DNA from: DAIRDK01 sp035403225
GTDB taxonomy: Bacteria > Bacteroidota > Bacteroidia > Bacteroidales > FEN-979
Assembly (NCBI GenBank): GCA_035403225.1
Contig: DAONET010000004.1
Span: forward strand, 53,444-117,443
DNA: 64,000 bases
Direction: 5' to 3'
The number at the start of each line of letters is the position of its first letter. Within the stretch, counting starts at the first letter, position 1. The notes under the pieces were generated by a model that was given only the letters and a program-made list of their open reading frames with translations, did no database searches and was not told where the DNA came from. This document shows positions 45,249 to 55,361 of the stretch, piece after piece. The translations under genes and the position numbers were made by a program.

Positions 45249-46301
45249 TTATCTCCTCCGGAAGGGTTGAAAATACCTTACCATTTTCAGGGATATATCC
45301 AGGAAAAGGGTAGGGGCATGAGCGTTTCGTTCAACATGAAAAATGGCCGGGTTGAAGAGCCCGTTGAAGCTTTCCAACGATTCTGCCGGGAAATAAGGGC
45401 TGAATCGCCTGATGAATTCCTGCTCGGGGGCCGGTACATCCGGCAGCGCTCCGGTATATTTGAACATGGTGCAGTTCATGCCCGTCTGAAGGCCGTAGCT
45501 GAGCAGGCTCTTCTGTTTTTCACGACCGCTCTTACCCACTTCGGATGAAAAGGCGATCAGATCGGCAATTCTCGCAGCATAACATGATTGCATCCACCTC
45601 CGGAAAGTCTCGTAGTTTAGTTGCCGCTCTTCCGAGGTATCCGTGACTGCAGAAAAATCTTGCGGGATCCGCACGGGTAAACAACGGGAAAAGATCGTCG
45701 GAAGGACTTGCCCGGGATCTTCGGCGATGAGGAGGAACAAAGTCTTTTCAGGAGGCTCTTCCAGAATCTTCAGCAACTTCGGGGCTGCTGCGTGAAAAAG
45801 TTTCTCTACCATCCAGATAATCATCACCTTGTATTCCGATTCGAAGCTTTTATAGCTCAGCGTGCGGATGATCTCTTCCGCATCTCTGGCGTTGATGAGT
45901 CCCTGCTTGTTTTCGATGCCCAGCTCTTCGTACCATCCGTTCAGCGTGACATCGTAATGGTTTTTTAATAAGAAATCCCTCCATTCGGTGATGAAATGCC
46001 GGCTTGATGGATTTTTGGTGATCCGCTTCGTGGTGTTACTGGGAAAGACGAAGTTCAGATCGGGATGCGCCAGTTTCTGATATTGTTGACAGGAAGGACA
46101 TTCCCCGCACGAATCCATCCCCTCGGGGGTGATGCGGGGATGAGCGCAATTCAGCAACTGCGCATAAGCAATGGCTAATGCCAGTTTCCCTGATCCTTCC
46201 GGACCGTAAAACAACTGGGCATGGCTGACCCGCTGATCGGTTATGGTGCCGGCCAGCTTTTTCTTGATCTCTTCCTGCCCTGAAATTTCTCTGAATAACA
46301 T
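45249..46301 (-). CDS. holB: DNA polymerase III delta-prime subunit
   Basis: A 350-residue clamp-loader subunit. Residues 1-160 show the AAA+ fold: the P-loop variant GPEGSGKLALAIAYAQ, then the zinc-binding group of four Cys (LNCAHPR, then SCGECPSCQQY) and HPDLNFVFP. The P-loop has Leu in place of the Ser/Thr after Lys, and the SRC motif is present as FSRCLPVRIP; both fit a delta-prime subunit that does not hydrolyse ATP and donates an arginine finger. It follows sdhB by 31 bases, so readthrough from the sdh operon is possible. Confidence 0.9.
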   Translation of the reverse strand: MLFREISGQEEIKKKLAGTITDQRVSHAQLFYGPEGSGKLALAIAYAQLLNCAHPRITPEGMDSCGECPSCQQYQKLAHPDLNFVFPSNTTKRITKNPSSRHFITEWRDFLLKNHYDVTLNGWYEELGIENKQGLINARDAEEIIRTLSYKSFESEYKVMIIWMVEKLFHAAAPKLLKILEEPPEKTLFLLIAEDPGQVLPTIFSRCLPVRIPQDFSAVTDTSEERQLNYETFRRWMQSCYAARIADLIAFSSEVGKSGREKQKSLLSYGLQTGMNCTMFKYTGALPDVPAPEQEFIRRFSPYFPAESLESFNGLFNPAIFHVERNAHAPTLFLDISLKMVRYFQPFRRR

Positions 46302-46332
46302 CCTTCCCCCTCTGACCCTGATCTGCTATTGA

Positions 46333-47073
46333 TTAACTGACTTTTGCACAGATGAATTCCCGGTTCATCCTGGCGATGTTTGAACGATTGATCAACTTGG
46401 GACACTCGGCTTCGCAAGCATAGGTGTTGGTGCAGTTCCCGAATCCCAGTTCATCCATTTTCGCCACCATCTTTTTAACCCGCCGTTTTGCTTCCATTTG
46501 TCCCTGCGGGAGAAGAGCGAACTGCGATACCTTTGCCGACACGAAGAGCATAGCCGATGCATTCTTACAGGCGGCCACACAAGCTCCGCAGCCGATACAG
46601 GCTGCGGCATCCATCGAAAGATCTGCTTTTTCCTTGCTTACCAGGATGCTGTTGGCTTCAGCAGCCCCGCCTGTATTCACCGAAATATATCCCCCTGCCT
46701 GAATGATTTTATCAAAGGCGGAACGGTCAACCATCAGGTCTTTGATGACAGGGAAAGGCTTGGCACGCCAAGGCTCCACTACAATGACATCCCCGTCTTT
46801 GAACTTACGCATATGAAGTTGGCAAACCGTCACGGCATCGTCGGGCCCGTGCGGACGTCCGTTGATGTAAAGACTGCACATCCCGCAAATTCCTTCACGG
46901 CAGTCGTGATCAAACACCACCGGCTCTTCGCCCTGTTGGATGAGCTGCTCGTTCAGAATATCCAGCATCTCCAGGAAAGAACAATTCGGAGAAATGTTGT
47001 CAATGGAATACGTGACAAACTTACCCTTCGACTTGCTGTCAGATTGTCTCCAGATCTTTAACGTAAGCTTCAT
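46333..47073 (-). CDS. sdhB: Succinate dehydrogenase/fumarate reductase iron-sulfur subunit
   Basis: A 246-residue subunit that carries electrons between the flavoprotein and the membrane subunit. The N-terminal ferredoxin domain binds [2Fe-2S] through CREGICGMC and a later Cys in VTVCQLHM. The C-terminal domain has [11 protein letters not shown] and two further Cys groups ([13 protein letters not shown]) for the [4Fe-4S] and [3Fe-4S] clusters. Gene order sdhC-sdhA-sdhB matches the B-type enzyme of Bacteroidota, epsilonproteobacteria and Bacillus. The 93-base spacer to sdhA holds nothing I can identify. Confidence 0.93.
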   Translation of the reverse strand: MKLTLKIWRQSDSKSKGKFVTYSIDNISPNCSFLEMLDILNEQLIQQGEEPVVFDHDCREGICGMCSLYINGRPHGPDDAVTVCQLHMRKFKDGDVIVVEPWRAKPFPVIKDLMVDRSAFDKIIQAGGYISVNTGGAAEANSILVSKEKADLSMDAAACIGCGACVAACKNASAMLFVSAKVSQFALLPQGQMEAKRRVKKMVAKMDELGFGNCTNTYACEAECPKLINRSNIARMNREFICAKVS

Positions 47074-47166
47074 AGTGTATGTTTTTTAGAAACAGCCATT
47101 CGCTATTGGAAATGGTTGTATTTATTCATGGACTGATTGATGGTTCTTTACCGATACCGGTTTTTT

Positions 47167-49104
47167 CTATTTGTAATCCCTTTGTTTCACTTCGATCTCT
47201 TCGTATTCCAATGGTTCTTTATGAAGTTCAAAAGAGCTGTCACCTTTGTACTCCCAAACGGCTACGTACTTGTAATCCTTGTCGTTTCTCAGGCATTCCC
47301 CTTCCGGAGTTTGATATTCTTCCCGGAAATGACCGCCGCAGCTTTCGTTGCGGTTGAGGGCATCGAGGGCGACCAGTTCACCCAGTTCCAGGAAGTCGGC
47401 TACCCGGTTGGCTTTTTCCAATTCGATATTCATTCCTTCCATGGTTCCCGGAATCCTGACATCCGACCAGAACTCCTTCCGGAGGGCGATGATCAGTTCA
47501 ATGCCTTTCTTCAGACTTTCGGCGGTGCGGCCCATACCTACATGTTCCCACATGATCTTGCCCAACTCCTTGTGAAAGTGATCCACCGATTTCTTCCCCT
47601 TGACGGCCATCAGTTTTGTCAATCTCTCCCTGACGCCTTTTTCAACAGCCTCGAACTCAGGCGTGTCAGTCGGAATCCTTGGCACTTTGATCTCTGAAGA
47701 CAAGTAATTCTGGATGGTGTATGGCAGCACGAAATAGCCGTCGGCCAGGCCCTGCATCAGGGCGGAGGCTCCGAGACGGTTGGCTCCGTGATCGGAGAAA
47801 TTAGCTTCGCCGGCTGCAAACAACCCGGTGACAGTGGTCATCAGTTCGTAATCCACCCAGGTGCCGCCCATGGTATAATGCACGGCCGGATAGATCATCA
47901 TCGGATTTTCATACGGGTTCTCGTCCACAATCTTTTCATACATCTGGAACAGGTTGCCGTACCGTTCTTCGATCACGCTGCGCCCCAAACGGCCCAAGGC
48001 TTCTTTGAAGTCAAGGAACACAGCCAGCCCGGTGCTTCCTACCCCGAAACCGGCATCGCAACGTTCCTTGGATGCCCTGGAGGCTACATCGCGCGGAACC
48101 AGGTTTCCAAAGGCAGGATAACGGCGTTCGAGGAAATAATCACGATCTTCCTCAGGGATGTCGTTGGCCTTCAGTTTGCCCTGACGATGAGCTTCGGCAT
48201 CTTCTTTTTTCTTCGGAACCCAGATGCGGCCGTCGTTACGAAGACTTTCGCTCATGAGGGTCAGTTTCGACTGGTAGTCGCCGTGAACAGGAATGCAGGT
48301 GGGATGGATCTGCGTGAAGCAAGGGTTGGCAAACCAGGCGCCTTTTTTGAAGATCTGCCAGATAGCGCTGGCATTGGATCCCATCGCGTTGGTAGAGAGG
48401 TAAAAAACGTTGCCGTACCCGCCGGAAGCTACCACCACTGCATGCCCGAAATGACGTTCCAGTTGTCCGGTGACCAGGTTGCGGGCGATGATACCGCGGG
48501 CTTTTCCATCAACGATCACCACATCCATCATCTCATGGCGATTATACAGCGTCACGGTCCCCAGGCTGATCTGACGGCTCAGGGCGCTGTAAGCGCCCAA
48601 CAGCAGCTGCTGTCCTGTCTGACCGCGGGCGTAAAAGGTCCTTGACACCTGAGCGCCGCCAAAAGAACGGTTATCCAGCGATCCGCCGTACTCGCGGGCG
48701 AAAGGAACTCCCTGTGCCACACACTGGTCAATGATGTTGTTACTCACCTCTGCCAGCCGGTAAACATTGGCTTCACGGGACCGGTAATCGCCCCCTTTGA
48801 TGGTGTCGTAGAATAGCCGGTAAATGCTGTCGCCGTCGTTGGGATAGTTCTTCGCTGCATTGATCCCTCCCTGGGCTGCAATACTGTGCGCCCGGCGCGG
48901 ACTGTCCTGGTAACAGAATATTTTTACATTGAACCCCATCTCGCCCAGCGAGGCGGCTGCAGAAGCCCCCGCCAGACCGGTACCGACCACGATTATGTCC
49001 AGCTTCCGCTTGTTGGCCGGATTCACCAGGTTCTGATGTGCTTTGTAACGGGTCCACTTTTCTGCCAGTGGCCCCTGAGGTACTTTCGAATTCAGTTCAG
49101 CCAT
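47167..49104 (-). CDS. sdhA: Succinate dehydrogenase/fumarate reductase flavoprotein subunit
   Basis: A 645-residue catalytic subunit with covalent FAD. Features: dinucleotide fold [19 protein letters not shown], the FAD-linking His in [26 protein letters not shown], the active-site Arg in [14 protein letters not shown], and [13 protein letters not shown]. The ATG at 49104 (MAELNSK) is preferred to a TTG at 49113 that would overlap sdhC. The enzyme interconverts succinate and fumarate; direction is set by the quinone and growth conditions. With menaquinone (MqnC) fumarate respiration is reasonable. Confidence 0.94.
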   Translation of the reverse strand: MAELNSKVPQGPLAEKWTRYKAHQNLVNPANKRKLDIIVVGTGLAGASAAASLGEMGFNVKIFCYQDSPRRAHSIAAQGGINAAKNYPNDGDSIYRLFYDTIKGGDYRSREANVYRLAEVSNNIIDQCVAQGVPFAREYGGSLDNRSFGGAQVSRTFYARGQTGQQLLLGAYSALSRQISLGTVTLYNRHEMMDVVIVDGKARGIIARNLVTGQLERHFGHAVVVASGGYGNVFYLSTNAMGSNASAIWQIFKKGAWFANPCFTQIHPTCIPVHGDYQSKLTLMSESLRNDGRIWVPKKKEDAEAHRQGKLKANDIPEEDRDYFLERRYPAFGNLVPRDVASRASKERCDAGFGVGSTGLAVFLDFKEALGRLGRSVIEERYGNLFQMYEKIVDENPYENPMMIYPAVHYTMGGTWVDYELMTTVTGLFAAGEANFSDHGANRLGASALMQGLADGYFVLPYTIQNYLSSEIKVPRIPTDTPEFEAVEKGVRERLTKLMAVKGKKSVDHFHKELGKIMWEHVGMGRTAESLKKGIELIIALRKEFWSDVRIPGTMEGMNIELEKANRVADFLELGELVALDALNRNESCGGHFREEYQTPEGECLRNDKDYKYVAVWEYKGDSSFELHKEPLEYEEIEVKQRDYK

Positions 49105-49109
49105 GATGA

Positions 49110-49781
49110 TCAACTAAAAATTAAAAAATAAACGGGAATGAAGATAAATCCCAACGGGATCAGCACCGAATAGATCACTCCGAACAGTTCAATGGCCGGA
49201 GTGTACGTCTTATTATTTAACCCCAGTGACTGGAAGGCCGACTGGAAGGCATGATACAGGTGAAAACCCAGCACCACGAACAGCACGATATAAAGAATCG
49301 AATAAGCAGGGATGGCGAATAACTGCCGGGCGATGATATAGAAGTTCGGCTCGCCTTCGGGACTCATATTCGCGTTGCTGACCCATCCCAGTTTGATGAA
49401 ATAGAAATTGAAGAAATGGATGATCAGGAAAATGAGGATGATAGCTCCGGTGTATATCATGTATTTACTTAGAAACGGGGTGCGGGTGCGGTTGGTTACG
49501 CGATAACGCACCGGCCTCGAAAGCCAGTTATGCACCTGCAGGATGATCCCCAGGAAAATGTGAAGGATGAAGCCGGCAAAAAGAATTACCTCGAAAATCT
49601 TCACTACGTAATTGGTCCCCATGAAATGAGCCGCGTCATTGAACCAGCGTCCGCCGTCATCACGTAAAAGACACAGATTGATACTAAGATGAACCACCAG
49701 GAATACCATCAGGAAGATGCCCAGCAATGACATCCAGACTTTTTTTGTGATGGATGAAAATTTTAAGATCTTATCGCTCAT
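49110..49781 (-). CDS. sdhC: Succinate dehydrogenase/fumarate reductase cytochrome b subunit (B-type, di-heme)
   Basis: A 223-residue membrane anchor with five hydrophobic helices. His residues in [35 protein letters not shown] and [17 protein letters not shown] are in the places that bind two haems and the quinone in B-type anchors. The ATG at 49781 (MSDKILK) is preferred to a TTG three codons upstream. It is first in the sdhCAB operon; a TAAATTTG box lies 90 bases upstream in the 163-base divergent spacer shared with pepP. Confidence 0.9.
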   Translation of the reverse strand: MSDKILKFSSITKKVWMSLLGIFLMVFLVVHLSINLCLLRDDGGRWFNDAAHFMGTNYVVKIFEVILFAGFILHIFLGIILQVHNWLSRPVRYRVTNRTRTPFLSKYMIYTGAIILIFLIIHFFNFYFIKLGWVSNANMSPEGEPNFYIIARQLFAIPAYSILYIVLFVVLGFHLYHAFQSAFQSLGLNNKTYTPAIELFGVIYSVLIPLGFIFIPVYFLIFS

Positions 49782-49848
49782 AACTCGCAATTAAAAAAGA
49801 CATTGAACGGTTGATTGTGTCAGAAAAAAGCTGAATTTTGTAAAAAGA

Positions 49849-49864
49849 TGCAAACTGATTTGCA
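49849..49864. repeat. Small inverted repeat in the sdhC-pepP divergent spacer
   Basis: TGCAAA-CTGA-TTTGCA, 6-bp arms, located just downstream of the sdh -7 box; a possible operator, but it may be chance. Confidence 0.3.
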
Positions 49865-49871
49865 CGTTTGT

Positions 49872-49879
49872 CAAATTTA
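49872..49879 (-). promoter_or_regulatory. -7 box (TAAATTTG) of the sdhCAB operon
   Basis: Full TAnnTTTG match on the minus strand, 90 bases before the ATG at 49781, which leaves a rather long 5' untranslated region. Confidence 0.4.
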
Positions 49880-49944
49880 GAGGATAATTTTTTATAAGAC
49901 ATATCAATGGATCATTTTTTCACAATTTAAAAGCAGTATAAATT

Positions 49945-51330
49945 ATGTTCCCAGCTAATGTTTATTCTGAAAGAAGAAACCGCCTTCGCAAAGAAGTGTC
50001 CGGCGGAATCGCCCTGTTTTTAGGTAACGGGGAAGCCCCCATGAATTACCCCGACAATACCTATGCGTTCAGGCAGGATAGTAATTTTTCTTATTTCTTC
50101 GGACTTGATCATGCCGACCTGGCCGGAGTCATTGATTTTGATAACGGTATCGATATTATCTTCGGAAACGATGTAGAAATTGATGACCTCATCTGGATGG
50201 GCAAGCAGCCCACGATGAAAGACAGGGCTTCCCTGGTGGGAGTTACGAATGTGCAGCCGTTCGAAAGCCTGCCGCAGTATATCTCCGATGTGCTGACCAA
50301 GAAACGGAAGATCCATTTTGCTCCGTCTTACCGGGGTGAAACGTTCATCCAACTGCATTCTCTCCTGAACATCCGCATCAGCGACGTGAAGAAAAACACC
50401 TCCGAAGAACTGATCAAAGGTATCGTGAAACTCCGGCTGATCAAGGATGCCCTGGAAGTAGCCGAAATTGAAAAGATGGTGGATGTAGCTTACGAAATGC
50501 ACACCACGGCCATGAAGATGGCCAAACCGGGCGTCATCGAACGCGAAATTGCCGGAGCCATGGAAGGGATCGCCCTCAAAAACGGGCGTGGCGTATCTTT
50601 CCCGACCATCCTGACCATCAACGGCCAAACATTGCATAACCACTATCATGGGAATGTGCTGACCACCGGCCGGATGATGGTGGCCGATGCCGGAGCTGAA
50701 TCGGATTCACTCTATGACAGTGATATTACCCGTACCGTCCCCGTTGGAGGTAAGTTCGATGCACGGCAGAAGATGATCTACGAGATCGTCCTGAAAGCCA
50801 ACCTGGCCGGCATCGCAGCCGCCAAACCGGGTGTCTCCTTCCTGGATGTCCATATGCAGGCCTGCCTCGTGATCGCCGAAGGACTGAAAGCTGCCGGAAT
50901 CATGAAGGGCGACGCCAAAGAAGCAGTGCTCAAAGGCGCTCATTCGATGTTCTTCCCTCACGGGCTGGGTCATCCGCTGGGAATGGATGTTCATGACCTC
51001 GAAGGAATGGGCGAAGACATCGTCGGATACGGAGATGAGGGTACCCGCAGCAAGGAGTTCGGCCTTTCTTCCCTGAGGTTCGGACGGATCCTTCGCGAAG
51101 GGTATATCATGACCATTGAACCCGGCATCTACTTCATCCCCGAACTGATCGACCTCTGGCAAGATCACGGCAAATTCGAGGAATATATCAACTACGACGC
51201 CGTGGCGAAATTCCGTGATTTCGGCGGTGTCAGAATCGAAGATGATATCCTGATCATCCCCGGCGGCTGCAGGGTACTGGGAAAACCGATCCCCAAGACA
51301 GTCGCGGAGATCGAAGAAATAATGAGATAA
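49945..51330 (+). CDS. pepP: Xaa-Pro aminopeptidase (aminopeptidase P, family M24B)
   Basis: A 461-residue metallopeptidase that removes the N-terminal residue before proline. The N-terminal creatinase-like domain (1-165) is followed by the pita-bread domain with the five dinuclear metal ligands: DAGAESDSLYDSDITRTVP (two Asp), HGLGHPLGMDVHD (His), IEPGIYFIP (Glu) and GGVRIEDDILI (Glu). Cytosolic, no signal peptide. It stands alone with an alpha/beta hydrolase 35 bases downstream. Confidence 0.93.
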   Translation: MFPANVYSERRNRLRKEVSGGIALFLGNGEAPMNYPDNTYAFRQDSNFSYFFGLDHADLAGVIDFDNGIDIIFGNDVEIDDLIWMGKQPTMKDRASLVGVTNVQPFESLPQYISDVLTKKRKIHFAPSYRGETFIQLHSLLNIRISDVKKNTSEELIKGIVKLRLIKDALEVAEIEKMVDVAYEMHTTAMKMAKPGVIEREIAGAMEGIALKNGRGVSFPTILTINGQTLHNHYHGNVLTTGRMMVADAGAESDSLYDSDITRTVPVGGKFDARQKMIYEIVLKANLAGIAAAKPGVSFLDVHMQACLVIAEGLKAAGIMKGDAKEAVLKGAHSMFFPHGLGHPLGMDVHDLEGMGEDIVGYGDEGTRSKEFGLSSLRFGRILREGYIMTIEPGIYFIPELIDLWQDHGKFEEYINYDAVAKFRDFGGVRIEDDILIIPGGCRVLGKPIPKTVAEIEEIMR

Positions 51331-51365
51331 CTCCATGGTGTTTTGTCGTGTGAAAAACCGGGCCT

Positions 51366-52172
51366 ATGCAATCCCTTGAATTCAGAAACAAAAAGATTGC
51401 TTACACCGATGATGGTGAAGGAAGATGTATCGTCCTTCTGCACGGTTATGCCGAATCGTCGTCGGTGTGGAAAAAATTCAGGGAACATCTGGTTCGTGAT
51501 TTCCGGGTCATTACCGTCGATCTCCCTGGTTTCGGAGAGAGCGAATGTGTGGCCCGGATTCACACGATGGAACTGATGGCCGAAGTGGTCAGGGAGGTAC
51601 TGAAAACCTGTAATGTCAAACATTGCCTGATGGCAGGTCACTCCATGGGTGGATTTGTCACCCTGGCCTTCGCCCGCAAATACCCGAGAATACTCCGGGG
51701 CCTCTGCCTGTTTAACTCACATCCGTTTGAAGATACCGAAGAAGGGAAGAAGAACCGCGAACGGACTATCTACCTCATGCGCGAAAACCGGCAGAATTAC
51801 ATCTTTCAGTTCATCCCTTCCCTCTTCGCTCCCAAATCACAGGAGAAGTACGGAAAAGAAATCCGCGAGATGGTGACCGAAGCATCGCAAATTTCCACCG
51901 ACAGCCTGATCGCCTCTTCCGAAGGAATGAAACTCCGTCCCGATTCGGCAGATCTGTTGAAGTCGTTGGAAATCCCTGTCCTTTTTATCGTGGGCATGAG
52001 CGATCTGAGAGCTCCGCTTGACCGGATCGGCGAGATGATCCTTTTGCCGAAACATTCCGAATCATTGATCCTCAAAGATATCGGTCACATGGGTTACATT
52101 GAGGCTTTTGACGAAACCCTCCGGATGGTTAGCGATTTCGGGAACAAAGTGCTAGCCGGAAATCCGGAATAA
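51366..52172 (+). CDS. Alpha/beta-fold hydrolase
   Basis: A 268-residue protein with a complete catalytic triad: the oxyanion region LLHGYAESSSVW, nucleophile Ser in the elbow MAGHSMGGFV, Asp in IVGMSDLRAPLD, and His in DIGHMGYIEAFDE near the C-terminus. A four-helix lid lies at about residues 125-195. It resembles general esterases or carboxylesterase BioH-like hydrolases, but the substrate cannot be told. No signal peptide, so cytosolic. The convergent nadD gene ends 15 bases later. Confidence 0.85.
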   Translation: MQSLEFRNKKIAYTDDGEGRCIVLLHGYAESSSVWKKFREHLVRDFRVITVDLPGFGESECVARIHTMELMAEVVREVLKTCNVKHCLMAGHSMGGFVTLAFARKYPRILRGLCLFNSHPFEDTEEGKKNRERTIYLMRENRQNYIFQFIPSLFAPKSQEKYGKEIREMVTEASQISTDSLIASSEGMKLRPDSADLLKSLEIPVLFIVGMSDLRAPLDRIGEMILLPKHSESLILKDIGHMGYIEAFDETLRMVSDFGNKVLAGNPE

Positions 52173-52187
52173 CCCGTTTTCCCTGGG

Positions 52188-52769
52188 TCATTTGTAAAAA
52201 TTCATCTGCACAATGTATTCCCACACCTTCGCGGGAAGAAAATATTGCATGCTCTTCCCCTGCCTGATGGCATTGCGGATAAAGGTGGAAGAGATCTCAA
52301 TCAGGGGAGCCTCCGTAAAGTGGATGTGGGGATGTTGGTCGAAGGGGCTTTTGGGCGTGCCCGGCCGCGGGTAAATGTAGAAATGGTACCGGAGCAACTC
52401 TTCGTAGTTTTTCCATTTGTGAAAAGTGGGCAGGATATCCGACCCGGCGATCAACACGAACTCCCTGCCGGGGTATTGCTCTGTTAAACGTGCCAGGGTG
52501 TCGATGGTATAAGAGGGCTGCGGAAGATGAAACTCGATGTTGGAAGCTTTGAATTTCGGTTCATCTTCCACCGCAATATTCACCATGTAAAGCCGGTTGA
52601 CGTCGGGCAGAAGCGACGATTTTTCCTTTAAAGGATTCTGGGGAGAGATGACAAACCAGAGTTGGTCAAGGTCGGTATACTCCGTCATCCAAGAGGCAAT
52701 CATCAGGTGCCCCAGGTGAATGGGGTTGAAAGATCCGAAAAACAGGCCGGTCTTGCGGTTCGAAGTCAT
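52188..52769 (-). CDS. nadD: Nicotinate-nucleotide adenylyltransferase
   Basis: A 193-residue nucleotidyltransferase that converts nicotinate mononucleotide to deamido-NAD. It shows the alpha/beta phosphodiesterase motif FGSFNPIHLGHLMIA, FVISPQNPLKEK, LIAGSDILPTFHKW and the C-terminal ISSTFIRNAIRQGKS. Length is normal. Start overlaps the gmk stop by four bases, in the yicC-gmk-nadD order that is common in Bacteroidota. Confidence 0.94.
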   Translation of the reverse strand: MTSNRKTGLFFGSFNPIHLGHLMIASWMTEYTDLDQLWFVISPQNPLKEKSSLLPDVNRLYMVNIAVEDEPKFKASNIEFHLPQPSYTIDTLARLTEQYPGREFVLIAGSDILPTFHKWKNYEELLRYHFYIYPRPGTPKSPFDQHPHIHFTEAPLIEISSTFIRNAIRQGKSMQYFLPAKVWEYIVQMNFYK

Positions 52770-53350
52770 CTGACGTCTTTTTCTCCGGAGGAATTTAAAA
52801 AGCGGCTCACCAGCGCCACCGTTTCATCAATGGCTCTTTCCAGCTGGTCATTAACGATGATGGTATCAAATTTTTCTGCAAACGAAAGCTCAAATCGCGC
52901 CTTGTTCATCCGCTTCCGGATGCTGGCCGTATCTTCGGTGTTCCGGATCTGCAATCGCTGTTCAAGCGCTTCGATGGAAGGCGGACGGATAAAGATCGCC
53001 ATCGCCTGATCCCCGAAATACTTTTTCAGGTTGAGTCCGCCGACGGCATCCACTTCGAAAATGACAGCCCGGTTCCGGTCCCAGATCCGCTGCATCTCCG
53101 ACTTCAGGGTGCCGTAAAAGCTTCCCGGGTATACTTCTTGAAATTCAACAAACTCATCGCGGTCGATCCGTTGCTTGAAATCTTCCGTCGACAGGAAATA
53201 ATAGTCTTTTCCGTTGACTTCGCCGGGCCGAAGGGCACGCGTACAGGCTGAAATGGAAAATTCCAGATCGGTGATTCGTTCAAGCAAAGCCTTCACGATG
53301 GTAGTTTTACCTGCTCCCGAGGGTGCTGAGATGATGATCGCTTTGTTCAT
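52766..53350 (-). CDS. gmk: Guanylate kinase
   Basis: A 194-residue kinase for GMP to GDP. The P-loop is SAPSGAGKTTIV, followed by the GMP-binding TRALRPGEVNGKDYYFLS and VFEVDAVGGLNLKKYFG, IFIRPPSIEALEQRL. Typical length. It lies 17 bases after yicC and overlaps nadD by four bases. Confidence 0.95.
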   Translation of the reverse strand: MNKAIIISAPSGAGKTTIVKALLERITDLEFSISACTRALRPGEVNGKDYYFLSTEDFKQRIDRDEFVEFQEVYPGSFYGTLKSEMQRIWDRNRAVIFEVDAVGGLNLKKYFGDQAMAIFIRPPSIEALEQRLQIRNTEDTASIRKRMNKARFELSFAEKFDTIIVNDQLERAIDETVALVSRFLNSSGEKDVR

Positions 53351-53367
53351 GCCGATATGAGAAGAGG

Positions 53368-54252
53368 TTAAAGTATATTCATCAGCTGTTCTTTCACCTT
53401 TTCCAGCTCATCCTTCATTTGCACCACCAGCATCTGGATTTCGGCATCATTGGCTTTCGATCCGAGGGTGTTCACCTCCCGGCCGATCTCCTGTGCAATG
53501 AATCCGAGTTTTTTCCCCTGGGCCGTTTCTTCGTTCATGACCTCGAGGAAGTTATCACAATGCTTTTTCAGCCTGACTTTCTCTTCGGTGAAATCAAGTT
53601 TTTCCAGGTAGAAGATCAGTTCCTGCTCGAAACGGTTGGGATCTGCTTTCACCCCGTTATCGCCCTGGTTATATTTCTCAAAAGCTTTCAGCAGATTTCC
53701 CCGCAGCGTTTCCATCCGTCTCTTTTCAAAAGGCTCTACCGATGACAGATATCCGAGGATCAGGTTGATCCGCTTTTTGATGTCGTCTTCCAGTACCTTT
53801 CCTTCCTGCGAACGGAACGAATCGGTCTGATGCAGGGCATTTTCAACCGCGGCACGGATCACTCCCCAGGATGTCTCAGCCAAATCGTCTTTTTCTGTCT
53901 GCAGCACATCCGGCATCTTCAGGATGGTCGGCAGGAGCCCTTCCGGACAATCTTCCTGCAACTCATTCTGAAGCTGACGGAGTTCCTCGTAATACTTCAT
54001 CGCCAGGGCCCGGTTGATGGTAAAAGGACGTGCTTCGGAAGACAATTCGGCTGAAATATAGATATCTGCCTTGCCCCGCTGCAACACCTGTGATGCGATA
54101 CTCCTGATCTCAAATTCTTTATCGCGTAAAAAAGAAGGGATCTTGATATTCAGATCAGTCTGTTTGCTGTTGAGCGACTTGATCTCGATGGTGATTTTTC
54201 TTCCGGGGATCTCCGCCACCGCCTTCCCGTACCCCGTCATGGATCGAATCAT
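53368..54252 (-). CDS. yicC: YicC-family endoribonuclease
   Basis: A 294-residue protein with the family N-terminus IRSMTGYGKA and ITIEIKSLNSKQTDLNIK, and the C-terminal domain GKKLGFIAQEIGREVNTLGSKAND, which is diagnostic. YicC proteins have been described as endoribonucleases acting on small RNAs. First gene of the yicC-gmk-nadD operon with a TAGCTTTG box 16 bases upstream. Confidence 0.92.
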   Translation of the reverse strand: MIRSMTGYGKAVAEIPGRKITIEIKSLNSKQTDLNIKIPSFLRDKEFEIRSIASQVLQRGKADIYISAELSSEARPFTINRALAMKYYEELRQLQNELQEDCPEGLLPTILKMPDVLQTEKDDLAETSWGVIRAAVENALHQTDSFRSQEGKVLEDDIKKRINLILGYLSSVEPFEKRRMETLRGNLLKAFEKYNQGDNGVKADPNRFEQELIFYLEKLDFTEEKVRLKKHCDNFLEVMNEETAQGKKLGFIAQEIGREVNTLGSKANDAEIQMLVVQMKDELEKVKEQLMNIL

Positions 54253-54268
54253 ATGATACAGTTTGAAA

Positions 54269-54276
54269 CAAAGCTA
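54269..54276 (-). promoter_or_regulatory. -7 box (TAGCTTTG) of the yicC-gmk-nadD operon
   Basis: Full TAnnTTTG match on the minus strand, 16 bases before the ATG at 54252, in the 44-base spacer to the divergent phospholipase D-like gene. Confidence 0.5.
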
Positions 54277-54296
54277 CGAAATATTAACTTTACTTT

Positions 54297-55361
54297 ATGG
54301 ATTTTCTGATCATCGATGATACGCTGAAGCTGTACAACCTGATGTTGAATGACATCAGCAATGCCGGTTCCTACATTTTTATCGAAACCTATAAGTTCTC
54401 GAATGATAACCTGGGAGAGCGTTTCCGTGATGCGTTGACCCGGAAAGCCCGCGAAGGAGTAAAGGTGAAACTGATGATCGATTCCTGGGGGAAAGGACCT
54501 GTCTCCGAGACCTTCTTCGAGGAGATGATCCGGCTGGGTGGAGAGGTGAAGTTTTTCGAAAAGATCAAGATCAATTCTGATATTTTTACCCGTGGCCACC
54601 GCCGGGATCACCGCAAGATCATGGTGATCGATGACAAGATCTCATACATCGGATCGGCCAACATCACGGGGTACAACCTGAACTGGCGCGAACTGGCATT
54701 GAGAACAAGGGGCGGGATTGCGCTGACGTTCCGGAAGATCTTTGAACAGAATTTCGAATCGTTCAACCCATACAGCATCACCACGAAGATCAGTTACAGC
54801 AAGACCATGAAGTACGGCGATTTCGAACTCATCCGCGATGTGCCTTCCATCCCGCTGCAACGCAGCAAAAAACGGTATACGCAGATGATCCGGAGCGCTA
54901 CCGAAAGCGTACTGATTGAAACGCCGTATTTTCTCCCCGGCTTCCTGCTCCGAAAAGCGTTGATGGATGCCGCCAAACGAGGAGTCAATGTGAAAGTGAT
55001 CATGCCCATGCATTCCGATGTGCGGATCGTGGATATCCTCCGAAACAAATACTTCGGCCTGTATTACAAAAGCAACATGAAACTGCTGTTCTATTCACCG
55101 TATAACCTTCATGCCAAACTGCTGGTGATCGATAACCGGATCTTTTCGATTTCTTCTGCCAATTTCGATTACCGCAGTTTTCGCTACATGTACGAAATTT
55201 CATTGATCGGGAAAGAACCGGAAGTATTGCGGCAACTGGAAAAACACATTCAGGAAACGCTGAATTCATCGACGGAGTTCAATTTTAATAACTGGCAATC
55301 CCGACCGATGATCGAGAAGATCTTTGAATGGATATTATTGCCCTTCCGTCACCTGTTCTGA
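54297..55361 (+). CDS. Phospholipase D-family protein, cardiolipin synthase-like
   Basis: A 354-residue protein with two HKD motifs: GHRRDHRKIMVIDDKISYIG and HAKLLVIDNRIFSISSANFD. Both are complete (H-x-K-x4-D), as needed for phosphatidyl transfer. It lacks the N-terminal membrane helices of ClsA, so it is closer to the ClsB type or to soluble PLD enzymes, probably acting at the inner membrane. Only 44 bases separate it from divergent yicC, and a TAACTTTA box ends just 4-5 bases before its ATG, so the mRNA may have almost no leader. Its 3' end overlaps the convergent EamA gene by 27 bases. Confidence 0.87.
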   Translation: MDFLIIDDTLKLYNLMLNDISNAGSYIFIETYKFSNDNLGERFRDALTRKAREGVKVKLMIDSWGKGPVSETFFEEMIRLGGEVKFFEKIKINSDIFTRGHRRDHRKIMVIDDKISYIGSANITGYNLNWRELALRTRGGIALTFRKIFEQNFESFNPYSITTKISYSKTMKYGDFELIRDVPSIPLQRSKKRYTQMIRSATESVLIETPYFLPGFLLRKALMDAAKRGVNVKVIMPMHSDVRIVDILRNKYFGLYYKSNMKLLFYSPYNLHAKLLVIDNRIFSISSANFDYRSFRYMYEISLIGKEPEVLRQLEKHIQETLNSSTEFNFNNWQSRPMIEKIFEWILLPFRHLF

